Shown: piece by piece, positions 1-8,964 of the stretch | Position numbering within the stretch: the first letter of the stretch is position 1 | Layout: each line of letters starts with the position of its first letter | Source of the DNA: Haloferax marisrubri | Lineage (GTDB): Archaea > Halobacteriota > Halobacteria > Halobacteriales > Haloferacaceae | Length of the DNA: 55,879 nt | Direction: 5' to 3' | Assembly: GCF_001469875.2 (NCBI RefSeq) | Contig: NZ_LOPW02000017.1 | Span: forward strand, 195,962 to 251,840 | Position numbers and translations under genes: made by a program | The notes under the pieces: model-generated | The model's input: only the letters and a program-made list of their open reading frames with translations | Told to the model about the DNA's origin: nothing | The model's database searches: none

Positions 1-902
1 CGGAGGTCGTACGAGCCGAGGTCGCGCTGGGCGAACATCCGGTACTGGGTCGGGACGGCACAGAGGCGGGTAACGCCCTCCTCTTCCATGATGTCGAGGA
101 ACGCGTCCGGTTCGAAGTCACCGCGGTAGACGAACTGGGTCGCGCCGGTCGTCAGGCCGACGCCGACGGGGCTCCAGAACCACTTGGCCCAGCCGGTGCC
201 GGTCGTCGCCCAGAGCAGTTCGTCCGAGAGGTCGTCGTCGGCCGTGACGCCCCACCAGTAGGGAGCGTTGACGAGTTCGAAACACCGCATCCAGCGGTGG
301 CGGTGGCGGACCGGCTTGGGCTGGCCGGTCGTCCCCGACGTGTAGTTGATGGACATCGGGTCTTCGGCCCGGAGGTCGGGGCCGTCGTGCGCGGTGGACT
401 CGTCGGCGACGAGGTCCGAAAACGAGGTCCAGCCGTCGGCGTCGCCGCCGAGGACGACGAAGTTCGAAAGCGGCGTCTCGTCGCGCACCTCGTCGACCAT
501 GCCGACGAGCGACTCGTGGACGACGGCGGTCGTCGCCTCACAGTCGTTCGCGCGGAACGCGATGTCCTTGGGCTTGAGCATCGACGAACTGGGGACGAGC
601 AGCGCGCCGCGTTTGAGCGCGCCGAGTTGGACGGCGAACACGTCGCGGTCGCGGGGAAGCAGGTGGATGAGCCGGTCGCCTTTCCCGACGCCCATGGATT
701 CGAGCGCGTTGGCGAAGCGGTTCATGTCGTCGCGGAGGTCGCCGTAGGTCCGCTCCGCGCGGCCGCCGTCGGCGTCGCGGAACTTCAGGGCGACGCGGTC
801 GCCGAAGGCGTCGGCGTGCGATTCGATGACCGCGGGGATGTTGTAGTCCTCGGGGATGTCCCACTCGAACGATTCCGACTCGGCCTCGTACTCGACTGCC
901 AT
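1..902 (-). CDS. AMP-forming acyl-CoA synthetase, C-terminus outside window
   Basis: Adenylate-forming enzyme that activates a carboxylic acid to its acyl-CoA in the cytoplasm. About 300 N-terminal residues are present; the gene runs off the left edge, so it is partial because of the window, not broken. The reading frame starts at the ATG at 902 (MAVEYEAESESFEWDIPEDY). The ATP/AMP-binding signature YTSGTTGQPKP sits near residue 186. A TGWAKWFWSPVG segment follows, as in acetyl/medium-chain acyl-CoA synthetases of the ACSM type. The substrate cannot be told without the C-terminal lid domain. It is read away from the bactofilin-like gene upstream in its own direction. Confidence 0.9.
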   Translation of the reverse strand, partial: MAVEYEAESESFEWDIPEDYNIPAVIESHADAFGDRVALKFRDADGGRAERTYGDLRDDMNRFANALESMGVGKGDRLIHLLPRDRDVFAVQLGALKRGALLVPSSSMLKPKDIAFRANDCEATTAVVHESLVGMVDEVRDETPLSNFVVLGGDADGWTSFSDLVADESTAHDGPDLRAEDPMSINYTSGTTGQPKPVRHRHRWMRCFELVNAPYWWGVTADDDLSDELLWATTGTGWAKWFWSPVGVGLTTGATQFVYRGDFEPDAFLDIMEEEGVTRLCAVPTQYRMFAQRDLGSYDL

Positions 903-965
903 GGCTCGACAGACAGAACAGACCATAATAATTGTTCGTCCGGTTTGTGCGAGAGCGCCGCGCCG

Positions 966-2087
966 TCAGGCCATCGGCGAGCCCTCTTGTGGCCCTTCGT
1001 CGGGCGCGCTCACGCTCTCGTCGCCGTCGTCGCCGGACTCCCCGCGGAGCGCCAGCGCGAACGCGCCGAGCCCGACGAGGAGGACGACGAACTCGAGGAC
1101 GCCCCCGAGGGGGACGAAGTCGAGCACGGCGAGGACGAACAGGCCGGCGAACAGCGCGGCCCAGCGGTTGTCGTAGTCCGCGAGCGACAGGAGCCACGTC
1201 CCGAGGACGAGCGCGCCGTAGATGCCCGCGACCCAGAGGGCGAGCAGGAAGCCGACCCCGCCGGCCAGCGAGAGCGGGATGCCCACGATGGTCAACAGCA
1301 GGAGCAGCAGGACGATGGGTATCGCGACGATGGCGAGGAGACCGACACCGCCGCTGCGAACGGCTTTCTTCGTCCCGAGGCCCGTCACGCGGCGGGCGAA
1401 GTCGGGAGCGACGAGGACGATAATCGCGCCGAGGACGAAGTTGGCGAGCAGCCAGTAGCCCGAGACCACCCAGCCGGGGATGACCGGGCCTTCGAACTGG
1501 CCGAACTGGAACGGCGTCCCGGCGACGACGGGGGTGGCGACCACGAGGTCGTCCACCTGCCGCACGCCGCCGTCGACGACGGCCGCGGAGTCGACGGTCG
1601 CGGTCGCCGCGTCGTATTCGAGCGAGCCGCCGACCCGAGCGGTCGGGCCGACAGCGAGTTCGTCGGCCCCGACGCGGACGGTTCCGGCGACCGCGCCGTC
1701 GAGTCGGACGGTGCCGCCGGCGGCGTCTAACGACCCGCCGATGTCGGCGGTGTCGCGGACGAACACCGCGCCGCCAGCGAGGCTCACGTCGCCGCCGACG
1801 GTGCCTTCGAGGGTCGCGGAGCCCGCGACCGCGTCGAGGTTCCCGTCGACGGTTCCGGTCTCAGTCAGGAGGACGGTCCCGGCCGTCGCCGACACGTCGC
1901 CGGTTACCGTCCCGGCGATGACGACCGTGCCGCCGACCGCGTCGAGGTCGCCGTCGAAGATCTCACCCTCGTCGACGACGACGGCACCGCCGGCCGCCGG
2001 CCCTTGTTGTGCGGCCGCGACGCCCGCGAGCGACCCCACCACGAGGAGACTCAGGAGGACCGCGACCAGTTGTTTGGTTGTGAACAT
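966..2087 (-). CDS. Secreted bactofilin-like (polymer-forming) membrane protein
   Basis: About 373 residues. A Sec-type signal peptide (MFTTKQLVAVLLSLLVVGS...AAAQ) is followed by about 150 residues of short repeats of the form G-x-V-x-G-D/N-V/L (DGDLDAVGGTVVIAGTVTGD and similar). These predict a right-handed beta-solenoid as in bactofilin/polymer-forming cytoskeletal proteins. The C-terminal half has about five hydrophobic segments and a charged tail. I chose the ATG at 2087 because it begins directly with the signal peptide; an ATG 17 codons upstream would add an unrelated extension. Bactofilins are normally cytosolic, so a solenoid placed outside the membrane is unusual in layout but recurrent in haloarchaea. 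The role is inferred as envelope or membrane organisation. Confidence 0.75.
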   Translation of the reverse strand: MFTTKQLVAVLLSLLVVGSLAGVAAAQQGPAAGGAVVVDEGEIFDGDLDAVGGTVVIAGTVTGDVSATAGTVLLTETGTVDGNLDAVAGSATLEGTVGGDVSLAGGAVFVRDTADIGGSLDAAGGTVRLDGAVAGTVRVGADELAVGPTARVGGSLEYDAATATVDSAAVVDGGVRQVDDLVVATPVVAGTPFQFGQFEGPVIPGWVVSGYWLLANFVLGAIIVLVAPDFARRVTGLGTKKAVRSGGVGLLAIVAIPIVLLLLLLTIVGIPLSLAGGVGFLLALWVAGIYGALVLGTWLLSLADYDNRWAALFAGLFVLAVLDFVPLGGVLEFVVLLVGLGAFALALRGESGDDGDESVSAPDEGPQEGSPMA

Positions 2088-2305
2088 CGGAATCACCGAG
2101 GCTACGCCTCGGATTAATGATACGACTCCAGAGGGCATAAACCGAGAGAGACGGTTTCAAACGCCGAGAAACGGCCGTTTGGGCCGACTGTCTCGGCTCG
2201 CTGACCGGCCGGGCGATTCCGCGGACCTCCCCAGACGGTCGGCTGGTCACCCGCCGCGGCTACCGCTTGGTCCATCTTTTTGCCGACTCGCGGGGATGTT
2301 CGCAC

Positions 2306-3280
2306 ATGGAGTACACGACGCTCGGAGACACCGGCATGGAGGTCTCCCGCATCTGTCTCGGCTGTATGAGCTTCGGCACGCCGGAGTGGCGCGAGTGGGT
2401 CTTAGAGGAGGAGGCGGGCCTCGAACTGGTCGACCGCGCCATCGAACTCGGTATCAACTTCTTCGACACCGCGAACATGTACTCGAACGGCGAGTCCGAG
2501 CGCGTCCTCGGGAAGGCGCTGGAGGGCCGCCGCGACGAGGCCGTCGTCGCCTCGAAGGTGTACTTCCAGATGGACGAGGACGACCCGAACTCCGGCGGTC
2601 TCTCGCGGAAGGCCATCGAGCAGGAACTCGACAACTCGCTTTCCCGCCTCGGGATGGACAGCCTCGACCTGCTGCAGATTCACCGCTACGATTACGACAC
2701 GCCCATCGAGACGACGATGCGCGCGCTCGACGACGCGGTCCGCCGCGGCAAGACGCGCTACGTCGGCGCGTCGTCGATGTGGGCCCACCAGTTCGCCGAG
2801 GCGCAGTACACCGCCGACTCGCTCGGACTGGACCGCTTCGCCACGATGCAGAACCACTACAACCTGCTCTACCGCGAGGAGGAGCGCGAGATGCTCCCCC
2901 TCTGCGAGAAGCAGGGCGTCGGCGTCATGCCGTGGTCGCCGCTCGCCCGCGGCTACCTCACCCGCCCCCACGAGGAGTTCGAGGCGACGACCCGCGGCCG
3001 GACCGACGAACACGCCAAGGGCCACCCGTACTTCGAGGGCGGCGGCCGCGAGGTGAACGAGCGCGTCGAGGAACTCGCCGACGAGAAGGGCGTCAAGATG
3101 GCGCAACTCGCGCTCTCGTGGGTGCTCCACAAGGACTGGGTTGACGCGCCCATCGTCGGCACCAGCAGTATCGAACACCTCGAAGACGCGGTCGAGGCCC
3201 TCGACATCAAGCTCTCGGACTCCGACATCGACTACCTCGAAGAACCCTACCAGCCGGTCCGCGTCTCCGGACACGACTAA
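2306..3280 (+). CDS. Aldo/keto reductase family oxidoreductase
   Basis: NADPH-dependent carbonyl reductase of the AKR superfamily, about 324 residues, the usual length. It starts MEYTTLGDTGMEVSRICLGC. The GINFFDTANMYSNGESE segment carries the catalytic Asp and Tyr. DLLQIHRYDYDTP is the barrel strand with the active-site His region. The C-terminal PIVGTSSIEHLEDAVEAL segment binds the cofactor phosphate. The start at 2306 begins with the family's first strand; an earlier in-frame ATG at 2267 adds a non-homologous stretch. The gene stands alone. The physiological substrate is unknown; closest in form to the KCNAB/YajO-like AKRs. Confidence 0.93.
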   Translation: MEYTTLGDTGMEVSRICLGCMSFGTPEWREWVLEEEAGLELVDRAIELGINFFDTANMYSNGESERVLGKALEGRRDEAVVASKVYFQMDEDDPNSGGLSRKAIEQELDNSLSRLGMDSLDLLQIHRYDYDTPIETTMRALDDAVRRGKTRYVGASSMWAHQFAEAQYTADSLGLDRFATMQNHYNLLYREEEREMLPLCEKQGVGVMPWSPLARGYLTRPHEEFEATTRGRTDEHAKGHPYFEGGGREVNERVEELADEKGVKMAQLALSWVLHKDWVDAPIVGTSSIEHLEDAVEALDIKLSDSDIDYLEEPYQPVRVSGHD

Positions 3281-3323
3281 GGCTAAGGGAAACAGCCTTG
3301 AGCGCCCGCCGAGAGAGTCGGCC

Positions 3324-3818
3324 GTGCACGGGACACTCGCTCGAATCGCCCGCGACGAGCCGGAGACGGCGATTCTCGGCGTCGAGTCGTTTCTCGCGGC
3401 CGCCGTCCTCCTCGGCGTCGCGCTGACGCTCGTCTCGCCGCTCGCGTCGTCGCTCCCGCTCGCCGATGTCGGCTTCGGGCTCGCGGCCGCCGCGACGCTT
3501 TTGCTCACGGCCGTCTCGCTTCTGGCCGCGTCGCGGCGAATCGCCCTCCTCCTCACCGGCCGCGGCGGCCTGCGAATCGAGACGTTCTGGCGACTCCTCG
3601 AACTGCTGCTCGCGTTCCTCGTCGCCGGTATCGTCGCGTTCGCGGTCCAACTCGGCGAGTTCGCGGCGACCGTCCCCGACCCGCGGGGCGGCGGCGTCTT
3701 CGTCGGCCTGTTCTTGGCGTTCGTCCTCGCGGGCGTCGGCCTCGCGGTCGTCGTCTGTCTCCGCGGGATGTGGCTCGTCGTGAACGCCGAACTTCAGTCG
3801 GCGCTCGACGGCGTCTGA
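3324..3818 (+). CDS. Hypothetical four-helix membrane protein
   Basis: About 164 residues from a GTG start at 3324 (VHGTLARIARDEPETAILGV). Four predicted transmembrane segments are visible, with short basic loops between helices 2 and 3, and no catalytic motif. I do not recognise a named family. The frame remains open upstream into the AKR gene but that extension overlaps it and is not membrane-like, which supports the GTG. The 3' end overlaps the convergent MFS gene by 25 nt. A local helper of the transporter or a general haloarchaeal membrane protein are both possible. Confidence 0.65.
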   Translation: MHGTLARIARDEPETAILGVESFLAAAVLLGVALTLVSPLASSLPLADVGFGLAAAATLLLTAVSLLAASRRIALLLTGRGGLRIETFWRLLELLLAFLVAGIVAFAVQLGEFAATVPDPRGGGVFVGLFLAFVLAGVGLAVVVCLRGMWLVVNAELQSALDGV

Positions 3819-5011
3819 GTCGCGTTAATGCCGTCGAGTCGCTTCACCGCCCGGAGCGCGACGACGGCAATGGCGACCTCGGCGAAGCCGACGACGAGGA
3901 ACGACGGGAGGTAGCCGACCGCGTCGGCGACGACGCCCCCGATGAGGAAGCCGGCGAGGAAGCCGAGGCTCCCGAAGACGTTGAAGCCGCCGAGGGCCGC
4001 CCCGCGTTCGCCCGACTCGGCGAGGTCGGTGACGAGCGCCATCGTCGCGGGCGCGACGAGCGCGCCGAAGACGCCGACGACGACCATCAGGGCGGCCGCG
4101 AGTTCGAAGGCCGGGGCGACGCCGACGGCGACGATTGCGACGCCGTAGAGCATCGACCCCGCGACGACGGGGACGAACCGGCCGACGCGGTCGGACAGCG
4201 AGCCGAGGGGGTACTGCAGGAGGGCGAAGGGGACGAAAAAGAGCGCGAGCACCCCGCCGGCGACAGCGGCGTTCACGCCGAACGCCTCGCGGAAGTAGTA
4301 CACCCCGACGAGGGCGAAGAAGCCGGCGGTCATGCGGTCGATGAAGCCGAAGGCGTACGGGACCGCGAACGCCGGGCGGGCGGCCAGTTTCTTGAGGACG
4401 ACGCCGACGCCGACGCGGGTCGAATCGGGCGTCCTGTCGGTGACGGTCGTGACGAGGAGGGCGACGGCGGTGAGTGACGCGGCCGACGCGTACAGCGGCG
4501 CGAGCGGGTCGATGGTGGTGAGTTGGCCGCCGACGACCGAGCCGAGCGCCGCGCCGAGGCCGATGGCGATGCCCGCCGCGCCCATGTTCCGACCGTTGCC
4601 CCCCGAGAGGTCCGCGAGCATCGTAATCGACAGCGAGAACGCGCCGATAGTCATCGCGCCGCCGACGAAGCGGACGGCGAGGACCGCGCCGAAGGTCGCG
4701 TCGAGCCACGGGAGCGTGGCGAGCGCGAGGAGCGCGACGTAGCTGGCCGCGCCCCCGAGCGCGCCCGCGACGATGAGCCACGTCCGTCGGCCGAGCGTGT
4801 CCGAGAGCGCGCCCCAGACGCTGGAGAAGGCGACGAACGAGGCGAACTCGGCGACGAGGAACAGCATCCCCGCCGAGAGGTCGTACTCTCCCTGCCCACC
4901 GCCGAGGGCGGTCACGAGGTCGGAGACGCCGGGGTAGAGGAGGACCTGCGAGACGAGGACGCCCCAGACGGCGAGGGCGAGCGTCGCGCGTTCGCGGCGC
5001 GTCGAGTCCAT
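3794..5011 (-). CDS. Major facilitator superfamily transporter
   Basis: About 405 residues with twelve hydrophobic segments, the standard MFS length. The loop 2-3 signature is seen as SVWGALSDTLGRRTWLI and its second-half counterpart as YPLGSLSDRVGRFVPV. The ATG at 5011 (MDSTRRERATLALAVWG) puts a short cytoplasmic tail before helix 1. This is a drug/metabolite efflux-type MFS protein by general appearance, but no substrate can be assigned. It is convergent with the small membrane protein gene and lies just downstream of the P19-like lipoprotein gene, from which it is separated by about 55 nt. Confidence 0.88.
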   Translation of the reverse strand: MDSTRRERATLALAVWGVLVSQVLLYPGVSDLVTALGGGQGEYDLSAGMLFLVAEFASFVAFSSVWGALSDTLGRRTWLIVAGALGGAASYVALLALATLPWLDATFGAVLAVRFVGGAMTIGAFSLSITMLADLSGGNGRNMGAAGIAIGLGAALGSVVGGQLTTIDPLAPLYASAASLTAVALLVTTVTDRTPDSTRVGVGVVLKKLAARPAFAVPYAFGFIDRMTAGFFALVGVYYFREAFGVNAAVAGGVLALFFVPFALLQYPLGSLSDRVGRFVPVVAGSMLYGVAIVAVGVAPAFELAAALMVVVGVFGALVAPATMALVTDLAESGERGAALGGFNVFGSLGFLAGFLIGGVVADAVGYLPSFLVVGFAEVAIAVVALRAVKRLDGINATQTPSSAD

Positions 5012-5067
5012 ACGGGGTCGGTCGCCCCGGACGAAAATAGCCCTGTCCTTGTTCGATTCGGTTGCCG

Positions 5068-6129
5068 TTACCCGAGACGAACGGGGTCGAATTCGAGGAA
5101 GGCCGTCTCGTAGCCCTCGTGGCGGGCGACCTGCGGCGGCACGTCAACCGTGAGGTCCGCGGTCGCGTCGTCGCCGGCGAGCCCCGGAACCGACGCGCCG
5201 TAGTGGAAGCCGAGGTCGGCGTCGAGGCCGGGTTCGAGTCGGCCGTCGAAGCGGGTCGCCCCGCCGGACGCGACGGTCGCGGTGAGTCCCAGTCGCGGGA
5301 CGAGAAGGCGGTTGTAGGGCGTCTGCGGGGAGACGGCGAGGTACGGGTCGTCACCGAAGCGGTCGGCGTCGAGGACGGTGCCGACGAGTCGGAGGCTCCC
5401 CGTCGTCGCCTCCCCGAGCGCCGTCCCCGGAAGCGTCTCGGGCGCGCGGCCGAGCGGGATTGCGTCCATCGCCATCGGCTTGACCGCGCCGGGGTCGCCC
5501 TGCTGGTCGTCGAGCATCGTGTACGGGATGTCGTCGCGGTCGCGGCTACTGTACTCGAAGTCGAGCGTCGCGGTCGCGGGGGAGTCGAACCGGCCGGCGA
5601 GGTCGCCGAACAGGTGCAGGGAGGGCGCGCCCACGTCCACCGTCACCTCGTAGGTCCCGTCGCCGTCGAGGCCGAAGTTCGAGCCGTAGTGAAAGCCCAT
5701 CCGCTGGGAGAGCATCGCGTAGACGACCTCCTCGCTCACGAGGTCGCCGTCGCGGGCGATTTCGAGCGAGAGGCCGGTGTCGGGGACGACGACGCCCGTC
5801 TCGGCGTCCCAGACGGCGGCCATGAGATGCACGTCGTCGCCGGCCTCGACAGACAGTTTCGACGTGCCGAAGCCGTCGCCCTCGTCGGACATGACCCAGA
5901 ACCGGTGGGGATAGCTGTAGAAGACGCCCACCCGGAGGTCGCCGGCGTCCGCGCTCCCGACCATGCGCATCCCCTCGGTGTGGGTCGGGACGTACACCTC
6001 GTCGGGGCGGTTCGAGACGACCGGCGGCTCGTTCGAGGTGTAGAGCCGACCGAGTTCGGCGAGACAGCCGGAGAGACCCGCGGCCGCGACGGTCCCGCTC
6101 GCCGCGAGGAAGCGACGCCGACTCGTCAT
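5068..6129 (-). CDS. Tat lipoprotein with two P19/Tpd-like metal-binding domains (DUF7350-like)
   Basis: About 353 residues. The N-terminus MTSRRRFLAASGTVAAAGLSGC combines a twin-arginine signal and a lipobox, so the protein is exported folded and anchored by lipid. Two segments resemble the periplasmic Fe2+/Cu-linked P19/Tpd fold: one around residues 45-165 ending in GFHYGSNFGLDGDGTYEVTV, one in the last 120 residues with LGFHYGASVPGL. P19-type proteins bind metal through His and Met; the first half is rich in both (THEGMRMVG, AMLSQRMGFHYG). The ATG at 6129 overlaps the stop of the SCO gene by 4 nt, so the two are co-transcribed and probably translationally coupled. Role inferred as metal (Cu/Fe) handling outside the membrane. 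Confidence 0.75.
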   Translation of the reverse strand: MTSRRRFLAASGTVAAAGLSGCLAELGRLYTSNEPPVVSNRPDEVYVPTHTEGMRMVGSADAGDLRVGVFYSYPHRFWVMSDEGDGFGTSKLSVEAGDDVHLMAAVWDAETGVVVPDTGLSLEIARDGDLVSEEVVYAMLSQRMGFHYGSNFGLDGDGTYEVTVDVGAPSLHLFGDLAGRFDSPATATLDFEYSSRDRDDIPYTMLDDQQGDPGAVKPMAMDAIPLGRAPETLPGTALGEATTGSLRLVGTVLDADRFGDDPYLAVSPQTPYNRLLVPRLGLTATVASGGATRFDGRLEPGLDADLGFHYGASVPGLAGDDATADLTVDVPPQVARHEGYETAFLEFDPVRLG

Positions 6130-6797
6130 GCCTCCCGGAGCGCGGTGAGGTCGTCGATGAGCGTCTGTTCGTCCGGTTGGTTGCCGCGGTAGGTCCGCTC
6201 GACGTAGCCGTCGCCGTTGACGAGCGAGACGAGGCCGAGGTGAGTGAACATGTAGTTGCCCTCGTCGTTCGGCTCGTTCTTCTGGAAGAAGACGCCGAAC
6301 TGGTCTTCGACGACCGACTTCGCCTCGGCCTCGTCGGCGGGGCGGAGGAAGTGCCAGTTCCCCGCGTCCATGTCGACGTTCATCTGGTCGGCCTCCGCGC
6401 GGAAGGCGTCGGCGTCGTCGCGGGCGGGGTCGAACGTGATGGGGTAGAACGACACCTCGTCGGCGTAGCCCTCGCTGACCGAGTGAATCTGGACCTCGCG
6501 GAGCGCGCTGATGAGGACCGGACAGACGGTCATGCAGTTGGTGAAAAAGTACGTGTGGAAGTGCGGCCCGTCGATGTCGCGGACCGACACCTCGCTTCCC
6601 GCGATGGGGTCCGAGAGCGTCACGTCGGGGACCTGCTGGCCCCACGCCGGGTAGGGGAGGTCCTCGCTGGACACGTCGTTCTCGCGGTCGGGCCGCGACA
6701 GCGACACGTTCGGATTGGCGTCGCCGCCGCCGAGACAGCCAGCGAGACCGACGGCCGTGCCCGCCCCGGCGGCGCGGAGATACGTGCGTCGTTTCAT
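6126..6797 (-). CDS. SCO1/SenC-family lipoprotein (copper chaperone/thiol reductase)
   Basis: About 223 residues with the thioredoxin-like SCO fold. The Tat-type lipoprotein signal is MKRRTYLRAAGAGTAVGLAGC. The copper-binding CxxxC motif is present (C88MTVC92) and the third ligand His lies in YMFTHLGLVSL near residue 186. SCO proteins deliver copper to the CuA centre of haem-copper oxidases or reduce its thiols on the outer face of the membrane. The ATG at 6797 gives the signal peptide directly; an upstream in-frame extension is not needed. First gene of a two-gene unit with the P19-like lipoprotein, which supports a metal role for both. Confidence 0.9.
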   Translation of the reverse strand: MKRRTYLRAAGAGTAVGLAGCLGGGDANPNVSLSRPDRENDVSSEDLPYPAWGQQVPDVTLSDPIAGSEVSVRDIDGPHFHTYFFTNCMTVCPVLISALREVQIHSVSEGYADEVSFYPITFDPARDDADAFRAEADQMNVDMDAGNWHFLRPADEAEAKSVVEDQFGVFFQKNEPNDEGNYMFTHLGLVSLVNGDGYVERTYRGNQPDEQTLIDDLTALREA

Positions 6798-6942
6798 TAC
6801 CCTCGCTAGCGGCCCGGTACTCAAATGCCGTTTGGTGTGCGTTTCGAACGCCAGCGCGCGTGTTCTCGTCCCGCACGACCGACGCGAAATCTTCGACGCA
6901 CACACCAGAACGGACTTCCCCGCGAGGTCCCTAGCCGGGCGT

Positions 6943-8241
6943 ATGTTCGACGGGTCTCCGTCCCGCCGGGAGTTCCTGAAGGCCGCGGTCGCCGCCGGCG
7001 GCGCGGCGGCGCTCTCCGCCTGCCTCGACAGGGCACCGGACGACCCCGTCCCGGCGGGGACCGACGCGTTCGAGACGCTCCCGAGTCGGCAGCACGCGTG
7101 GAACGAGTTCTGCCGGGAAGACGACCACGGCAACGTCGAGATTCCCCGCCATCAAGTGCTCCTCTATCTCGACCTCGACGGTGAGGAGCCGCCCGACGAG
7201 GCCGACCGCGAGACCGTCGAGAACGCCTTCCGCGTCCTCGACCGCGCCTACGAGCGGAGCCACGAGGGCGTCATCTGGTCGGTCGCCTACTCCCCCCGGT
7301 ACTTCGACCGCTTCGACGACCCGCTTCCCGACAGCGTGGACCTGCCCGAACCGCGGGTGCTGTCGCCCTTCGAGACGCCCGAGTTCGACCGACAGGACGC
7401 GCTCGTCCACCTCGCGTCCGACCGCGCCGACGCGGTTCTCGAAGCCGAGCAGGCGCTTCTCGGTGAGGCGGACGAGGCCAACGGCGTCGCCGTCGAAGCC
7501 GACCTCTCGGGCGTCTTCTCAGTAGATTCCCGGCGGACGGGGTTCGTTGGGGCCGGACTCCCGGCGGAACACCAGTCCGACCTGAACGGCATCCCCGACG
7601 GGAACCCCGTCCCCGAGGCGTCGCCGCTGTTCATGGGGTTCAAAGCCGGCTTCGCGAAGAATCAGGCCACGGAGGAGTACGTCACCATCGACGAGGGGCC
7701 GTTCGCGGGCGCGACCACGAAGCACGTGGCGAACGTCCGCCAGCGCCTCTCGGACTGGTACGACGAGGAAGACCGCTACCATCGGGTCATGAAACTGTTT
7801 TCGCCCGCTCACGCCGAGCAGGACCTCGTCGACGGCGTCGGCGACAACCTCGGCGACGACAGCGGTATCGACGCGATGCTCGACCGCCTCCGCGACGACG
7901 CCTTCGAGTTCGGGCACGTCGGCCACGCCCAGAAGGCCGCCCGCGCCAACCGCGACGAGGAGGGAAACGTCAGACTCCTCCGCAGGCACTTCGAGTCGGC
8001 CGACGACGGCGTGGCGAGCCTGCACTTCCCGTCGCTCCAGCGCGGCATCTCGGCGTTCGAGGAGGTCCGCGAGGCGATGAACGGAACCGACCTGACCGAC
8101 GTGCCGACCGTCCGCCAGCGCGTCAACAACGGGATTTTAGAGTACATCTTCGTCAAGCGCCGCGGCAACTTCCTCGTGCCGCCGCGAGAGATTCGGTCGT
8201 TGCCGACGCCGACCGGCGAGGCTCCGGGATTGGACGGCTGA
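6943..8241 (+). CDS. Tat-exported Dyp-type peroxidase-like protein (EfeB-like, DUF7405-like)
   Basis: About 432 residues. MFDGSPSRREFLKAAVAAGG is a twin-arginine signal and ALSACL is a lipobox-like site. The C-terminal third resembles EfeB/Dyp peroxidases: a GHVGHAQKAARAN segment where the family has its haem-ligand histidine, then LLRRHF, LHFPSLQRGISAF and ILEYIFVKRRGNFLVPP, which parallel the conserved last strands of the fold. The GxxDG motif of canonical Dyp enzymes is not obvious, so peroxidase activity is uncertain. It sits between two minus-strand operons for metal and thiol chemistry and is convergent with CcdA. The ATG at 6943 precedes the signal directly. Confidence 0.7.
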   Translation: MFDGSPSRREFLKAAVAAGGAAALSACLDRAPDDPVPAGTDAFETLPSRQHAWNEFCREDDHGNVEIPRHQVLLYLDLDGEEPPDEADRETVENAFRVLDRAYERSHEGVIWSVAYSPRYFDRFDDPLPDSVDLPEPRVLSPFETPEFDRQDALVHLASDRADAVLEAEQALLGEADEANGVAVEADLSGVFSVDSRRTGFVGAGLPAEHQSDLNGIPDGNPVPEASPLFMGFKAGFAKNQATEEYVTIDEGPFAGATTKHVANVRQRLSDWYDEEDRYHRVMKLFSPAHAEQDLVDGVGDNLGDDSGIDAMLDRLRDDAFEFGHVGHAQKAARANRDEEGNVRLLRRHFESADDGVASLHFPSLQRGISAFEEVREAMNGTDLTDVPTVRQRVNNGILEYIFVKRRGNFLVPPREIRSLPTPTGEAPGLDG

Positions 8242-8271
8242 GTCGGCCGCTGCTCGCGCCTTCCTGCACCC

Positions 8272-8964
8272 TCAGACGTGCCCCAAGAACGACAGCGCCA
8301 GCCAAATCTGCCAGAGGCCGGCCAGCACCATCACGACCGCGGCGGCTTTCTGGACCGAGCCAACGTAGCCCGACAGCGACCGGATTCGGTCGCCGCCGAG
8401 CGCGGCCGCGACGGTCACGAGAGCGAGCGGGAGTGCCGCGGCCGCGGCGTAGGCCCCGAGCGAGACGACCGCCTGCGCGGTCGGGAGCGCGAGCGACTGG
8501 GTGACCACGCCGAGGAAAATCGGGACGACACAGCCGGCGGCGGCGAGGCCGTACACCCCGCCGAAGACGGCGAAACCGGTCACGGACGACCGGTACTCCG
8601 GGAGGACGACGTGGAGGCTCGGCGCGCGCCCGGTGAACATGAGGACGCCGAAGCCGACGAGCGCCGCGCCGACGAGCGGTTCGAGGAGCGCGAGGTGCGA
8701 GGCGATGCGGCCGCCGACGACCGCGAGCGCGCTCCCGATAGCGCCGAGGACGACCAGCGCGGCGAGCGACGCGACTGACCCGCGGACGACCGCGCCGCCG
8801 AGATCGGCCTCCTCGCGGGAGAGGTAGTAGCCGACGTAGCCCGGGAGAAGCGGGTAGGCGCAGGGCGCGAAGAAGGTGGCGACGCCCGCGCTGACGGCGA
8901 ACGCGAGCGTGCCGGCGAACGCGGGGTCGAGTCCCAGCACGGGACCGAGACCGAACCCGGGCAT
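8272..8964 (-). CDS. ccdA: Cytochrome c biogenesis protein CcdA (DsbD-type transmembrane electron carrier)
   Basis: About 230 residues, six hydrophobic segments, the CcdA length. FFAPCAYPLLPGYVGYY holds the first conserved Cys in the Pro-rich re-entrant motif and AAAGCVVPIFLG holds the second in helix 4. CcdA moves reducing equivalents from cytoplasmic thioredoxin to outer-face thiol proteins. The ATG at 8964 overlaps the TGA of the TlpA-type gene (TGATG), so the pair is translationally coupled. The TlpA lipoprotein is its natural redox partner. Confidence 0.9.
   Translation of the reverse strand: MPGFGLGPVLGLDPAFAGTLAFAVSAGVATFFAPCAYPLLPGYVGYYLSREEADLGGAVVRGSVASLAALVVLGAIGSALAVVGGRIASHLALLEPLVGAALVGFGVLMFTGRAPSLHVVLPEYRSSVTGFAVFGGVYGLAAAGCVVPIFLGVVTQSLALPTAQAVVSLGAYAAAAALPLALVTVAAALGGDRIRSLSGYVGSVQKAAAVVMVLAGLWQIWLALSFLGHV

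Noticed and set aside
297..1730. Long plus-strand frame of 477 codons across the first two genes
   Set aside because: It is antisense to two well-supported minus-strand genes, has an Arg/Glu/Asp-rich composition typical of GC-rich shadow frames, and no start signal.
3825..5354. 509-codon minus-strand frame in the MFS region
   Set aside because: Arg/Pro-rich shadow of the MFS gene in another frame; it crosses the start of the MFS gene into the next coding region.
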